Assembly (NCBI GenBank): GCA_028285035.1
Contig: JANQQF010000122.1
Location: 43,259-107,258 of the forward strand
Length of the DNA: 64,000 nucleotides
Reading direction: 5' to 3'
Source of the DNA: Phycisphaerae bacterium
GTDB taxonomy: Bacteria > Chloroflexota > Anaerolineae > 4572-78 > J111
Made by a program: the position numbers and the translations under genes. Of the stretch, positions 34,249 through 44,133 are shown one piece after another; the first letter of the stretch is position 1, and each line of letters begins with the position of its first letter. The notes below the pieces were generated by a model that saw only the letters and a list, made by a program, of their open reading frames with translations, searched no databases and was not told the origin of the DNA.

Positions 34249-34704
34249 AAAATTTTCTCCAACAGGGTCGTTGCCCAAAAAGATGCATCCAAATCGGTTA
34301 AAATGAAAAGATGATTATAGTCCTGTTCAAGAAAATTTGCGAACACCTTTCATATTGAATTCTTCGCCAAAGAATTAACAATAGTGTAAAGTAATCTCGC
34401 ATTAAAGAGGGCCGAAATCAACTAAAAACCGTAGATTAACAGAAACACACGGATAAAACAGTAAAAAATTCGCGACTTTCTGCCGATCTGCGGTTCTAAT
34501 AGAGAAATCAAATAAACACCGGAAAATAAAAACCTTCCTGTCATGCCCGAATGGTTTTGTCGGGCATCCACGTGGCCTTGTAGCGATGGATGCCCGACAG
34601 AAGCACGCTGGAATGACAGGCGCCGATTTTTACGGGGTTAAAATGGTTCGTCTATAAGCAGCCAAAACTAAACTCATTTAAACTCAAACATCAAGGATAT
34701 TGCA
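34249..34704. other. Intergenic region between divergent MFS and HpaB-type genes
   Basis: 456 bases with no gene. It holds both promoters and repeat copy B (34537-34623). Apart from that repeat, I see AT-rich sequence with no clear operator or riboswitch. Confidence 0.55.
34537..34623. repeat. Dispersed palindromic repeat, copy B
   Basis: The most regular copy. Outer arms CCTGTCAT and ATGACAGG and inner 13-base arms TGTCGGGCATCCA/TGGATGCCCGACA give a near-complete fold-back. The core 34546-34571 equals 13139-13164 and 56322-56347. Confidence 0.85.
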
Positions 34705-36255
34705 ATGAATTCACCCGCCACCCCAACCCAGCAAGATACACTGACTCGCCCGATGACTGGGGCCGAATATTTAGAAAGCTTACGCGATAACCGCGAAGTT
34801 TGGATTTATGGCGAGCGGGTCAAAGATGTCACCACCCACCCCGCCTTTCGCAACACCGCCCGGATGACCGCCCGGTTGTACGACGCGATGCACGCGCCAG
34901 ACACCCGTGAGGTGTTGATGTGTAAAACGGATAGTGGTAATGGCTACACGCAGAAATATTTCAAGCCAGCCAAAAATCAGGCAGAGATGATCGGCAGTCG
35001 GGATGCCATCGCTGCTTGGCAACGGCTTAGTTATGGCTGGCTGGGCCGTAGTCCCGACTACAAAGCGGCCTTTTTAGCTGGGCTTGATGTCAATGCGGAC
35101 TTTTACGACCCCTATCAAGAAAACGCTCGGCGTTGGTACAAGCTCGCTCAAGAGCAGGTGATTTATATGAACCACGCCCTGGTCAATCCCCCGGTTGATC
35201 GCCACAAGCCCGTTGATGAGGTGGCCGATGTGTACATCCATGCCCTCAAAGAGACCGACGCGGGAGTCATCGTCAGCGGGGCCAAAGTGGTCGCCACCAA
35301 TTCGGCGCTGACCCACCAAACCTTTGTCGCCCACCACGGCCTGCCTATCAAAAAAGAAGAGTTCGCCCTCGTTTTCACCCTGCCAATGGACGCGCCGGGG
35401 ATGAAGCTGATTTGCCGCCCCTCTTACGAAATGCAAGCGGCGGTGATGGGCAGCCCCTTTGACTACCCGCTCTCCAGTCGGCTCGACGAGAACGACGCGA
35501 TTTTTATTTTGGACAAGGTGTTGGTGCCGTGGGAGAACATCTTTATCTACCGCGATGTCAAACATTTTAACGTCTTTGGCCGTCACTCCGGCTTCTTCCA
35601 GCGATTGTGTCTGCACGGTTGCACCCGTCTCGCGGTCAAGCTCGATTTTATCGGCGGGCTGCTGCTCAAGGCCGTGGAGACCACAGGTATCAAGGATTTT
35701 CGGGGGGTACAGGTCAACGTCGGCGAGGTCATCGCTTGGCGCAATCTCTTTTGGGCCTTGAGCGATGCAATGGCAATGAACGTGGAGCCGTGGCACGGTG
35801 AGACCGTCCTGCCCAATCTCGAATCCGCCTTAGCCTATCGTGTCCTGATGACCCAAGCCTATCCCCGCATCCGCGAAATCATCCAAAACCTCATCGCCAG
35901 CGGTCTGATTTACCAGCCCTCCAACGTTAGGGATTGGCAGAACCCCGAAATTCGCCCCTACCTGGATAAATACGTGCGCGGCTCCAATGGCGTGCAGGCC
36001 GAGGAGCGCATCAAGCTCATGAAGCTCCTATGGGACGCCATCGGCACCGAATTCGGCGGCCGACACGAGCTGTACGAGCTCAACTTCGCCGGCAATCACG
36101 AAACCATCCGCTTCGAACCCCTCCTCGTCGCCAAGAGCGGCGACCTCGCCGAGCGGTTGACCAACTTTGTGGACAAATTTATGAGCGAGTACGACTTAGA
36201 GGGCTGGACGGTTGAGGATTTGGTGAGTAATGATGATGTGAGTTTTTTTAGGTAA
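34705..36255 (+). CDS. 4-hydroxyphenylacetate 3-hydroxylase (HpaB) family monooxygenase
   Basis: 516 residues, the usual size of HpaB-type flavin-dependent oxygenases. Family features include [21 protein letters not shown] at the start, [28 protein letters not shown], and the region [18 protein letters not shown] followed by KLDF. The related 4-hydroxybutyryl-CoA dehydratase is excluded because the CxxxC iron-sulfur motif is absent. Such enzymes hydroxylate phenols using FADH2 supplied by a separate reductase, which is not in this window. The gene stands alone between a divergent transporter and the Roc-COR gene 38 bases on. The substrate is probably aromatic but not proven. Confidence 0.9.
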   Translation: MNSPATPTQQDTLTRPMTGAEYLESLRDNREVWIYGERVKDVTTHPAFRNTARMTARLYDAMHAPDTREVLMCKTDSGNGYTQKYFKPAKNQAEMIGSRDAIAAWQRLSYGWLGRSPDYKAAFLAGLDVNADFYDPYQENARRWYKLAQEQVIYMNHALVNPPVDRHKPVDEVADVYIHALKETDAGVIVSGAKVVATNSALTHQTFVAHHGLPIKKEEFALVFTLPMDAPGMKLICRPSYEMQAAVMGSPFDYPLSSRLDENDAIFILDKVLVPWENIFIYRDVKHFNVFGRHSGFFQRLCLHGCTRLAVKLDFIGGLLLKAVETTGIKDFRGVQVNVGEVIAWRNLFWALSDAMAMNVEPWHGETVLPNLESALAYRVLMTQAYPRIREIIQNLIASGLIYQPSNVRDWQNPEIRPYLDKYVRGSNGVQAEERIKLMKLLWDAIGTEFGGRHELYELNFAGNHETIRFEPLLVAKSGDLAERLTNFVDKFMSEYDLEGWTVEDLVSNDDVSFFR

Positions 36256-36293
36256 GAGGGTATAATAGGAAATATTCTAAGTGGTGAGGAAAG

Positions 36294-38759
36294 ATGGACG
36301 AAGAAGAACTTCTCGAAATTATTGAAGATGCGGCTAGAAATGAAGTAACCGAACTTGACCTTTATGGTAACGGTCTAACCAACCTACCCCCTGAAATTGG
36401 TCAACTTACCAGCCTTACCTCCCTTGACCTCAATTCCAACCACCTAACCAGCCTACCCAAAGAAATTGCTCACCTAACTAACCTTAAGGAGCTTATCCTC
36501 AGTGGTAACCATCTAACTAACCTACCCCAAGAAATTACAAATCTCACGAAACTCACCTCCCTTATACTTAGTCACAATAATTTAAAGAGTCTACCCCCTG
36601 AAATTGCCCAACTTACCAGCCTCAAAGAGCTTGTCCTTAGTCTCAACAAACTGAAAAGCCTGCCTCCTGAAATTACAAATCTCACCAGTCTAACCTTTCT
36701 TGACCTCAGTACCAACCACCTAACCAGCCTACCCAAAGAAATTACTCATCTCACTAATCTTCAAGAGCTTGTACTCGAAAATCTCGGCCTAACCAGCCTA
36801 CCCCCTGAAATTGCCCAGCTCACCAACCTCACCCATCTTATACTTAGTATAAATAACCTAAAAAGCTTACCTCCTGAAATTACAAATCTCACGAAACTCA
36901 CCTCTCTTGACCTCAATGCAAACCACCTAGCCAGCCTACCCAAAGAAATTACAAATCTCACGAAACTCACCTCCCTTGACCTCAGTCGTAACTATCTGAC
37001 CAGTCTACCCCAAGAAATCGGCCAACTCACCAAACTCACCTCCCTTAACCTCAGTGACAATCCATTGGATATTCCACCTCCCGAAATTATATCAAAGGGG
37101 ACTCAAGCCATCCTGCAATATCTCCAACAATTGGAACAAGAAGGAATTGATTATCTCTATGAGGCTAAACTGTTGATTGTCGGTGAAGGAGGGGCAGGTA
37201 AGACCACCCTAGCCCATAAAATACTTAATAAAGATTATGAATTACCTGACGAGGAACCTTCCACACAAGGCATCGACATACTCCGATGGCGCTTTCCATA
37301 CATTAATGACAGAGACTTTCAACTCAATATTTGGGACTTTGGTGGCCAGGAGATTTATCATGCCACTCACCAGTTCTTTCTCACTAAGCGCTCACTCTAT
37401 GCTTTAGTCATAGATAATCGCAAACAGCACACCGATCTTTATTACTGGCTCAACGTGATTGAGCTTCTCAGCGATAATAGCCCAACCTTGATTGTACAAA
37501 ATGAGCGCGGGGATCGGTCTGTGGAGATCAACCTTCCAGAGTTACGAGAGCGATTTGCCAATCTCAAAGAAACTTTGGCTACGAATCTCAAGAACCCTGA
37601 GGGGATGGAGGGTGTCTTATATCATATCAAACATCATCTGAGCACTTTGCCTCACATAGGTGATACCATACCAAAAACATGGCTAAGGGTTCGTGATGCG
37701 ATGGAAACAAGTGATCAGGATTACATAAGCCTGACCGAGTACCTTGCACTTTGCGCCGACAATGGTATTGACCGAAAGGAGGACAAGTTGCAGCTCAGTG
37801 GTTATCTCCACGATCTTGGAGTCTGCCTTCACTTTCAAGATGATTTACTCTTGAATCAAACTGTTATCCTCAAACCTACCTGGGGTACTGATGCCGTTTA
37901 TCGAGTACTGGATAACAAGCAGGTGCAAGAAAATTTCGGACGATTTAGTCAGGTTGATTTAGCTCTAATCTGGACAGAAAAAAGGTACGCAATCAAACAG
38001 GCTGAATTGTTACAACTGATGACCAAATTCAAATTGTGTTACCCTTTACCCAATCAACCTACCTGGTATATTGCGCCTCATTTATTGACAGTGATTCAGC
38101 CAAGTTATAACTGGGATGAAACCAACAACTTATTATTACGGTATGAATACAAGTTTATGCCAAAAGGCATCATTACCCGCTTTATTGTGATCATGCACCA
38201 TCACATAGAAGAACAAGCTAACGTTTGGCAGAATGGAGTCATCCTGGTCAAAGATGAGACCAGAGCCGAGGTGATTGAATATTATAATCGCCGTGAAATA
38301 AAAATCCGGATTGTAGGCCCTCATAAACGAGATTTGATGATCATCATTACCTTCGCATTAGATGAAATTCACGCCTCGTACCCTCGCCTCAACTACAGCA
38401 AATTGGTGCCGTGCAATTGTTCTATATGCAAGGGCAAGCAAACACCTCATTTTTATACTTATGAAAATCTACGACGACGCTTCTCAAAGGGAAAACGAAC
38501 AATTGAATGTGATATCAGCTATGAGGATGTTTCTGTTAGGAGCCTATTGGATGATATAGGGGAACAAGTTGGAGATAAAGATAATCCAGAAGTTGAAGGC
38601 TTGCAAAGGATTATTGACGCCAAGAAAAGACGATTACAATTACTTAGAGAAAATGAAGGAAAAAAAGGGATTAATGCCGATCCTGAAACGGTCATCGAAA
38701 TAGAAGATTTAGAGACTGAAATTCTCGAATTGCAATCAAAATTGAACGACCTAAGATAA
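36294..38759 (+). CDS. LRR-Roc-COR (ROCO) GTPase with C-terminal adaptor-like hairpin
   Basis: 821 residues. Residues 21-~275 hold eleven leucine-rich repeats with a 23-residue period (LxxLPxEIxxLTxL). The Roc GTPase follows with P-loop GEGGAGKTT (297-305) and switch II DFGGQEIYHATHQFF, then a COR dimerisation region (PTWGTDAVYRVLD and on). The last 50 residues (about 772-821) form a charged hairpin with RRLQ, GIN and EIEDLE motifs that matches the N-terminus of the protein at 8729-9313. No kinase domain is present. Bacterial ROCO proteins are cytoplasmic, dimeric GTPases of largely unknown role; the extra hairpin suggests recruitment of a partner. The gene is monocistronic. Confidence 0.93.
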   Translation: MDEEELLEIIEDAARNEVTELDLYGNGLTNLPPEIGQLTSLTSLDLNSNHLTSLPKEIAHLTNLKELILSGNHLTNLPQEITNLTKLTSLILSHNNLKSLPPEIAQLTSLKELVLSLNKLKSLPPEITNLTSLTFLDLSTNHLTSLPKEITHLTNLQELVLENLGLTSLPPEIAQLTNLTHLILSINNLKSLPPEITNLTKLTSLDLNANHLASLPKEITNLTKLTSLDLSRNYLTSLPQEIGQLTKLTSLNLSDNPLDIPPPEIISKGTQAILQYLQQLEQEGIDYLYEAKLLIVGEGGAGKTTLAHKILNKDYELPDEEPSTQGIDILRWRFPYINDRDFQLNIWDFGGQEIYHATHQFFLTKRSLYALVIDNRKQHTDLYYWLNVIELLSDNSPTLIVQNERGDRSVEINLPELRERFANLKETLATNLKNPEGMEGVLYHIKHHLSTLPHIGDTIPKTWLRVRDAMETSDQDYISLTEYLALCADNGIDRKEDKLQLSGYLHDLGVCLHFQDDLLLNQTVILKPTWGTDAVYRVLDNKQVQENFGRFSQVDLALIWTEKRYAIKQAELLQLMTKFKLCYPLPNQPTWYIAPHLLTVIQPSYNWDETNNLLLRYEYKFMPKGIITRFIVIMHHHIEEQANVWQNGVILVKDETRAEVIEYYNRREIKIRIVGPHKRDLMIIITFALDEIHASYPRLNYSKLVPCNCSICKGKQTPHFYTYENLRRRFSKGKRTIECDISYEDVSVRSLLDDIGEQVGDKDNPEVEGLQRIIDAKKRRLQLLRENEGKKGINADPETVIEIEDLETEILELQSKLNDLR

Positions 38760-38798
38760 CTCGCATGATTGGAAAAAATCATTGCAGATACAAAGCCA

Positions 38799-38900
38799 TC
38801 AGCCTCCCCCACAACCCTGCTCCAACACCTCAACCCGTTCATTCAATATGCCCAGTTGCTCCCGAATATCCTTCAACACCTCAAGCACCTCGTCATGATT
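38799..38900 (-). pseudogene. Remnant of the 3' end of a phasin-like gene
   Basis: Minus-strand codons from 38900 to a TGA at 38799-38801 read EVLEVLKDIREQLGILNERV, then EVLEQG. The intact protein at 41616-42122 reads EVLEVLKDIREQLRMLNERV, then EALEQG. No start or upstream part remains; the fragment begins right after the stop of the sensor kinase. It is a partial duplication or recombination scar 2.7 kb from the full gene. Confidence 0.8.
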
Positions 38901-38909
38901 GCACCATCG

Positions 38910-41375
38910 CTACTTCTTTCCTTCATCAGCCGCTGGCAAGGTAAAATAAAACAAACTCCCTTGCCCCAATTCACTCTCAACGCCGACTTGTCCGCCTAGC
39001 TTATCGATGATGCGGCGCACAATCGAGAGGCCGAGGCCGTGCCCATCGGCTTTGACCTCGTTGAGGCGGGTGAACTCGATAAAGAGGTTGGCCTGTTTTT
39101 CGGGGGCGATGCCGGGTCCATTATCGCGAACCCAAAATCGGATCATGCCATCAGGCTGACAGGTCGCCCCCAACTCCAATTCAGGATGATCGCCGCAATA
39201 TTTGAGACCATTGCTGATGTAGTTGGCCCAAACTTCTTCAATCCACGGCCCATAGCCCACCGCCACGGGCCACTCATCAGGATAACTCACCTCTCCCTCA
39301 TACTCCCGGATCATAAAGGCCAGCCGTTGCACGACTTGGTCTATCACCTGAGACATTTGAAACGGTTCAGGGGTGATGGTCTGGCCTCGTACCCCGGCCA
39401 AAAGCAACAATTCTCGCACAATATTGGCTGTTTTTTGACCAGCCTCTTCAATGACCTCCAATTTTTCGCTGATATCTTCTACAGTCATATTGTCGGACAG
39501 TTCACGGATGAAGCTGGCGTAGCTAACAATCGCACTGATAGGGTTGCTAATATCGTGAGCCACCGTCCGGGCAAATGCATCCAGTTCAGCGTTATGCTCT
39601 TTCAGGATGATGTTGGTGTCGGATAGTTGTTGATTGGTCTCCTGCAACTGGGTCTCGACCTGTCGTTGGCTGGTCACATCTCGCACAATCATCAACACTT
39701 TGTTCGCGTTGAGCGGTACCAACCGTGTATCCAAATAGCGTTGGCCCGTTTCGACATCAATTTCATAAAAAATTTGAGTCATCGTTTGGTTTTGCAAGGT
39801 CTGCGTAATCGCCTGCTGAATGCGGTCGGCCAATTCAGGGGGTAGCAGATCATGAAGTTGTTTCCCACCAACTGATGGGTGATCATACGAGTCCAGATGA
39901 CCGTGCGTTTCCAAATAGACTCCACTGGCGTCCAACACAAAAATCAAATCGGGAATGGCCTGCAACAAGGCTCGATTTTTAGCCTCGCTCTCCCAAAGGG
40001 CGATTACAGCCTTTTGATGCTCTCGAACCTCTTGGGCCAAGTCATCAGTGCGATGTTGAACCTGTGTTTCCAGCGTACGGTTATGCGCCTCTAGCTGATC
40101 CTGGAGCGAAGCCCGTTCAAGCAGCAGGGTTTCCACACGGGTAAAGGCTCGCGAAAAGCGGATCGACAGAATAAGGGTTTGGGTGAAGATAAAGCCGAAC
40201 AGACCAAAGGGTATAAAATATCCCGTTTGAATTAACTGATTCTCATGCAAAAGATCGTTAATGACACTCAGCAAGAGAATTATAAAACCAGCCATAAAAA
40301 TACGAGCGCTGTCACGCTGATGTCTTATGGCTTGAATGATAACGATGATGAGATAGACCGCGAGAAACAGGACAACGATTTCAAAAAAGCTGATCGTTTC
40401 AGTGAAAATTCGGGGAGAGGTGACCACCGCAATGGCTGCTAGGCCCATCGAGATGATCTGAACCAGCCTCAGGATTCTTTTTGAAAACTCCTGTTGATAC
40501 AACTCGTGGCAAAACATTGCAAAGATCGGTAGCCCAATATAAACGGTAAGGATGTCAATTCGCACGATGGTGGCCCAATTGACCATCGGGAAGAGCCGCA
40601 CAAAATACATCTCGCCGGTGACTAACATACGGAGGGCGATCAGGCAGCTAAACAGACCAAAGTAGAGGGTCGATTGATCTTGGCGACGAATGGTAAACAG
40701 GCCGATATGATACAACCCCATAATCAAAAGACTGCCAAACAGAAAGAGGTTGACCGCAATGCCGTTTTCACGAAGCGCTATAAGTTCATCGTCTCGACCC
40801 AAGAGGATGTCCGTCCAGGGACCACCGGCATCCCGATGAAAATTGGCCACTTGCAGGATAATCTCCAATTCATCTCCAGGAGACATAACCGAAGCGTTGT
40901 AGGGCGCATAGCGTGGGGTGGTCGTCACCGCTTGATTGCCGACTTGTCCATTCGAGCCGATTTCCTGCCCATTGACAAATAACCGATGGGCAGTACGAAT
41001 GATGTCCATTTTGAGGGTGAGTGCATCTTGGCTCGACTGAATGGGAACCCGTAGTCGATAGGTGGCATAGCCTTCATCGGGGAAGGTTCGCCCTTCAAGC
41101 TGGTGGTTGGTCCAGCTTTTGGGGAGGGTCACATAGCCTGTTTGTTGCGGGGGTGAGGCTTGTTGAAAATCCTGAGGGGTTAACAGTTGTTCCCAATAAA
41201 ACTCCCATTCGCCCCGCAGGGCAATCGGGCCATCCTGTTCAAAATCCCACGCAGAGAGACGCAACACCCCCGATTCAGCTTGAGGCGCATTGTTTGGATT
41301 GGGTTGAACGACCTGGCATCCAACCATTCCCAGGAGACATAATGTGAGCAGTACAAAGGTCAAGCGCAGGTTCAT
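38910..41375 (-). CDS. Hybrid-free sensor histidine kinase with 7TM-DISM sensory module
   Basis: 821 residues. A possible lipoprotein or export signal (LTLCLLGMVGC, Cys20) precedes an extracytoplasmic jelly-roll domain (about 35-200, GEWEFYWEQLLTP, then LFVNGQEIGSNGQ). Seven membrane helices (about 210-400) follow, then a coiled coil (405-460) and a PAS domain (about 465-580, LLQAIPDLIFVLDASG). The HisKA domain has phospho-His near residue 606 (TVAHDISNPISAI), and the HATPase has RDNGPGIAPE and GHGLGLSIVRRI. This is the DISM class thought to sense carbohydrates or related ligands outside the cell. No response regulator is adjacent. The reading frame ends against the gene remnant. Confidence 0.93.
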   Translation of the reverse strand: MNLRLTFVLLTLCLLGMVGCQVVQPNPNNAPQAESGVLRLSAWDFEQDGPIALRGEWEFYWEQLLTPQDFQQASPPQQTGYVTLPKSWTNHQLEGRTFPDEGYATYRLRVPIQSSQDALTLKMDIIRTAHRLFVNGQEIGSNGQVGNQAVTTTPRYAPYNASVMSPGDELEIILQVANFHRDAGGPWTDILLGRDDELIALRENGIAVNLFLFGSLLIMGLYHIGLFTIRRQDQSTLYFGLFSCLIALRMLVTGEMYFVRLFPMVNWATIVRIDILTVYIGLPIFAMFCHELYQQEFSKRILRLVQIISMGLAAIAVVTSPRIFTETISFFEIVVLFLAVYLIIVIIQAIRHQRDSARIFMAGFIILLLSVINDLLHENQLIQTGYFIPFGLFGFIFTQTLILSIRFSRAFTRVETLLLERASLQDQLEAHNRTLETQVQHRTDDLAQEVREHQKAVIALWESEAKNRALLQAIPDLIFVLDASGVYLETHGHLDSYDHPSVGGKQLHDLLPPELADRIQQAITQTLQNQTMTQIFYEIDVETGQRYLDTRLVPLNANKVLMIVRDVTSQRQVETQLQETNQQLSDTNIILKEHNAELDAFARTVAHDISNPISAIVSYASFIRELSDNMTVEDISEKLEVIEEAGQKTANIVRELLLLAGVRGQTITPEPFQMSQVIDQVVQRLAFMIREYEGEVSYPDEWPVAVGYGPWIEEVWANYISNGLKYCGDHPELELGATCQPDGMIRFWVRDNGPGIAPEKQANLFIEFTRLNEVKADGHGLGLSIVRRIIDKLGGQVGVESELGQGSLFYFTLPAADEGKK

Positions 41376-41615
41376 GTAAAAGACCTAATGTGTTTGGTCG
41401 ATTAACATCAAAATTGGTGTAAGCTACTATCAAGATGAACAATCTCATTATACCATAACCCAAATGGGGCTGCTGTAGGAAAATCGATGCAAGATGGGGG
41501 TTTGAGTGAAACATTAGTCCTATGGGAGGAACAAAATGTGGGCTAGGGGTCTGCCAAGCAAGTTACAATGAGGGTCAATATACGCTTTGGCTGGGTTTAA
41601 AATGGTGATTTAATA

Positions 41616-42122
41616 TCACTCATTTTCCGCCCCACCACGCCCCTGTTCCAACGCCTCGACCCGCTCATTGAGCATTCGTAGTTGTTCCCGAATATCCTTC
41701 AACACCTCAAGCACCTCGCCATCCTCCGATTTCCCCTCAAAGCCCCACATTTTGAGGGCCTGGTTGCGAGCTTCATCAACCTGCTCTTTCAAGGCTTCTG
41801 ACTGCTTGACGGTTTGGCGCATGGCACCGAACATCAAATCGGTGTAGGTGTTGGCAAATTGCTCCCATATTTTGAAATTCTCCTGAAATACCTTTTCCTG
41901 GTTCATATTTTTCCCTCCCTCAAGTGTTTCTGCGGTCAATTCGGCTAAATGTTGTTGAATAAAGGCCACGGCCTCAGCAAAGTCGGTAAAGCGTGCTTGC
42001 TCATCACTTTGCACGTGCCGGACGTGTCCTCGCCAGCGTACGTGCGGCTCATCGGCTTGATCGGACCACAGTTCCTGGGTGAAGCGCAGCATAAATGAGG
42101 CGATGTTGTTGTCTTTTGTCAT
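41616..42122 (-). CDS. Coiled-coil, phasin-like protein
   Basis: 168 residues in two parts. Residues 1-70 form a small domain (FMLRFTQELWSDQADEPHVR, then WRGHVRHVQSDEQARFTDFA). Residues 75-165 are a long amphipathic helix region (FKIWEQFANTYTDLMFGAMR, KQSEALKEQVDEARNQALKM) ending in a leucine-heptad coil. The second part resembles phasins or the PhaE subunit of PHA synthase. An internal ATG (MNQEKVFQ) might be the start of the phasin part alone. The gene lies between the kinase and the BTAD regulator, same strand, with about 180-240 bases on each side. Its last 30 residues reappear as a remnant at 38799-38900. Confidence 0.75.
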   Translation of the reverse strand: MTKDNNIASFMLRFTQELWSDQADEPHVRWRGHVRHVQSDEQARFTDFAEAVAFIQQHLAELTAETLEGGKNMNQEKVFQENFKIWEQFANTYTDLMFGAMRQTVKQSEALKEQVDEARNQALKMWGFEGKSEDGEVLEVLKDIREQLRMLNERVEALEQGRGGAENE

Positions 42123-42180
42123 TGTTGGTTGTCCTTAATTGTTGTAAGCGTACTTAGTCGAAACAATTCGATTTCAACGC

Positions 42181-42240
42181 CGTATTGCGTATTGCGTCTA
42201 CTTGTTCAACTTACATAATACATAATACGCAATACGTAAT
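42181..42240. repeat. Palindromic intergenic repeat (TATTGCGT type)
   Basis: Perfect 13-base arms at 42181-42193 and 42224-42236 (CGTATTGCGTATT against AATACGCAATACG), in the gap between two minus-strand genes. The same style of element, with different arms, is at 60434-60481. Confidence 0.75.
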
Positions 42241-42299
42241 AACCCGATTGGGCGACCACAAGGGTGCGTCCCTACATCATCCCAACCTTCCAGCATCAT

Positions 42300-43088
42300 T
42301 CATCGCTGCAAAATCTCCTGATGAAGGGTCTGGGTTTGGGGCAGCGGATCAATCCCAAGTTCATCATCTAATATTTTCACGCAAGTTTGATACGTCCGTA
42401 ATGCCATCGGGCGGTTGCCTTGTTGTAAGTAGGCACGCATGGCGATGCGGTAGGCGTCTTCCCATAAGGGATCGATGGCGAGCACACGCTGGGTGAGTTG
42501 GATGCTCTCCAGCGGGTTTTGCTCAAGCACCAAATTGGCGAGCGTGGTCATCAGGCCCAGCGCTAAAATCTGCAAGCGTTCTCGCTCAGTACTACTCCAA
42601 TCCTCATAGCGGCGTTCGGGTAAAAAATCACCTTTGTACAAAGCCAAAGCCCGCCGAAAGAGAGCAATCGCCAAGGATTCATCCTCAGCCAGATTTTGGT
42701 TGGCGGCGGTAATCGTCGCCTCAAAATCGTCGGCGTCAATCCAAACGGTCTCAGCGTTCAGGCCGTAGGTTAAGTCGTGCCGTTGAATAAAACGAGGCTC
42801 TGTTCGAGCCTTGCGCTCTGGCTCCAAAACCTTGTTAACGGCGTGGAGGGCGACCTTGAAATCCCGGTCCCCCTCATCCAGGTCCACCACGGACCACAAT
42901 TGCTCAACAATCTGCTCTTTGTGCAGATGGCCCGCTTGCCGTCGCATCGTGACAAAAAATTGAAAGAGATGCAAGGCTTTCTCACGCTTCCAGGCCGATG
43001 ATGTAATCTCCACACCATCCCGCCAGATCCGAAAGCCACCTAACGTTTGAATTTGCAATTCTGCGTCATTATCGCTTATCGTCTTCAC
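42300..43088 (-). CDS. BTAD-domain transcriptional regulator (short SARP-like)
   Basis: 262 residues from a GTG at 43088. A winged-helix N-terminus (ELQIQTLGGFRIWRDGVEI) is followed by the complete BTAD region (about 100-260, ending DDELGIDPLPQTQTLHQEIL). There is no ATPase or TPR extension, unlike the two regulators in the first 6 kb. It starts three bases after the stop of the CoA-ester lyase, so it belongs to that operon and may regulate it. Confidence 0.92.
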   Translation of the reverse strand: MKTISDNDAELQIQTLGGFRIWRDGVEITSSAWKREKALHLFQFFVTMRRQAGHLHKEQIVEQLWSVVDLDEGDRDFKVALHAVNKVLEPERKARTEPRFIQRHDLTYGLNAETVWIDADDFEATITAANQNLAEDESLAIALFRRALALYKGDFLPERRYEDWSSTERERLQILALGLMTTLANLVLEQNPLESIQLTQRVLAIDPLWEDAYRIAMRAYLQQGNRPMALRTYQTCVKILDDELGIDPLPQTQTLHQEILQR

Positions 43089-43091
43089 GAC

Positions 43092-43976
43092 TTACTCAAT
43101 CAACCCCGCCATCTTGGCCTTATTTAACACCTGCTCAGCGGCCCGTACCAACGGCATATCCACCATTTTTCCCTCAAAAGCAAAGGCTCCAGATCCTTCG
43201 GCCTGATGATTCTCATGTGCTTCGACCAAGCGTTGAGCCTGAGTGATCTCGGCCTCAGACGGGGAGAAGAGTCGGTTGATGACCTCGACCTGTCGAGGGT
43301 GAATAGCCATTTTGCCGCTGTAGCCCATCTGACGAGCCTCCATCGACTCAGCCTCCAGCCGAACCACGTCACTCAAATCAGTCAACACCATATCCAAGGC
43401 GTCCAGTTTGTAGGCTGCAGCAGCCGTCACAACCGCACTGCGAGCATAAAACACCTCACGATTTTCAGGTGTTCGAATGGCACCGATATCACCGGCTAAA
43501 TCTTCCGCCCCAAACATCAGTGCTTCCAGACGGTTGCTCGCTTGCCCAATTTCCTTCAAATTCATAATCCCTTTAGCCGTCTCAACCACAACTAGCAACC
43601 GAATAGTGCCCAGTTGCCAGCCATAATTCGCTTCAGCTTGGGCCAGCCGCCGACTGACAACTTGCACATCCTCAGCGGTTTCGACTTTGGGCAGAACATA
43701 ACCATCAGGCTTGGCCTCAATTGTACCCATAAAATCTGCTTCAAACAGATCAGTCTCGCTGGCTGGGTTGAGGCGTACCAATCGCTCTCGTCGGCCAAAG
43801 TCAAGGGTGTTCAGGGCCTCGGTAACAACAGCCCGGCCTTCTGCCTTTTGATTTATAGCAACCCCATCCTCTAAATCCATCACGATACAATCCGCCTCAA
43901 GCTGGGTAGCTTTTGTGATCTTTTTCAGGCTGTCTCCCGGCATAAATAGCATTGAGCGGCGGAGTGGTTTTGTCAT
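43092..43976 (-). CDS. HpcH/HpaI family CoA-ester lyase (CitE/Mcl-like)
   Basis: 294 residues, typical of the CitE-like TIM-barrel lyases. It begins RRSMLFMPGDSLKKI and has the metal-binding DLEDGV (about residue 34), then LVRLNP, a VVVETAKGIMN helix, GAEDLAGDIGA and SGKMAIHPRQVEVIN. These enzymes cleave malyl-, methylmalyl- or citramalyl-CoA. A MaoC hydratase upstream and a BTAD regulator three bases downstream suggest a mesaconyl-/malyl-CoA step, but which ester is used cannot be decided from sequence. It is not the beta subunit of a citrate lyase complex, since citD and citF are absent. Confidence 0.92.
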   Translation of the reverse strand: MTKPLRRSMLFMPGDSLKKITKATQLEADCIVMDLEDGVAINQKAEGRAVVTEALNTLDFGRRERLVRLNPASETDLFEADFMGTIEAKPDGYVLPKVETAEDVQVVSRRLAQAEANYGWQLGTIRLLVVVETAKGIMNLKEIGQASNRLEALMFGAEDLAGDIGAIRTPENREVFYARSAVVTAAAAYKLDALDMVLTDLSDVVRLEAESMEARQMGYSGKMAIHPRQVEVINRLFSPSEAEITQAQRLVEAHENHQAEGSGAFAFEGKMVDMPLVRAAEQVLNKAKMAGLIE

Positions 43977-44133
43977 CGGCTAGTTGTCCTTTGTCATTAA
44001 TTAATGAGAGATTGGTGTCCAGTCTTCAAAATCCTGGTTATTCTCAGAGTCAACCTTTTACGAGTATCATTCGGGCAATATCATAGTCTAAAGACTGGAC
44101 CAATCTAGCTCATCCAAGCTTTCAAACTAACCT

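Noticed and set aside
36354..37070. Regular 69-base repeats that look like a repeat array or CRISPR
   Set aside because: They encode the LRRs in one open frame, with no unique spacers and no cas genes nearby.
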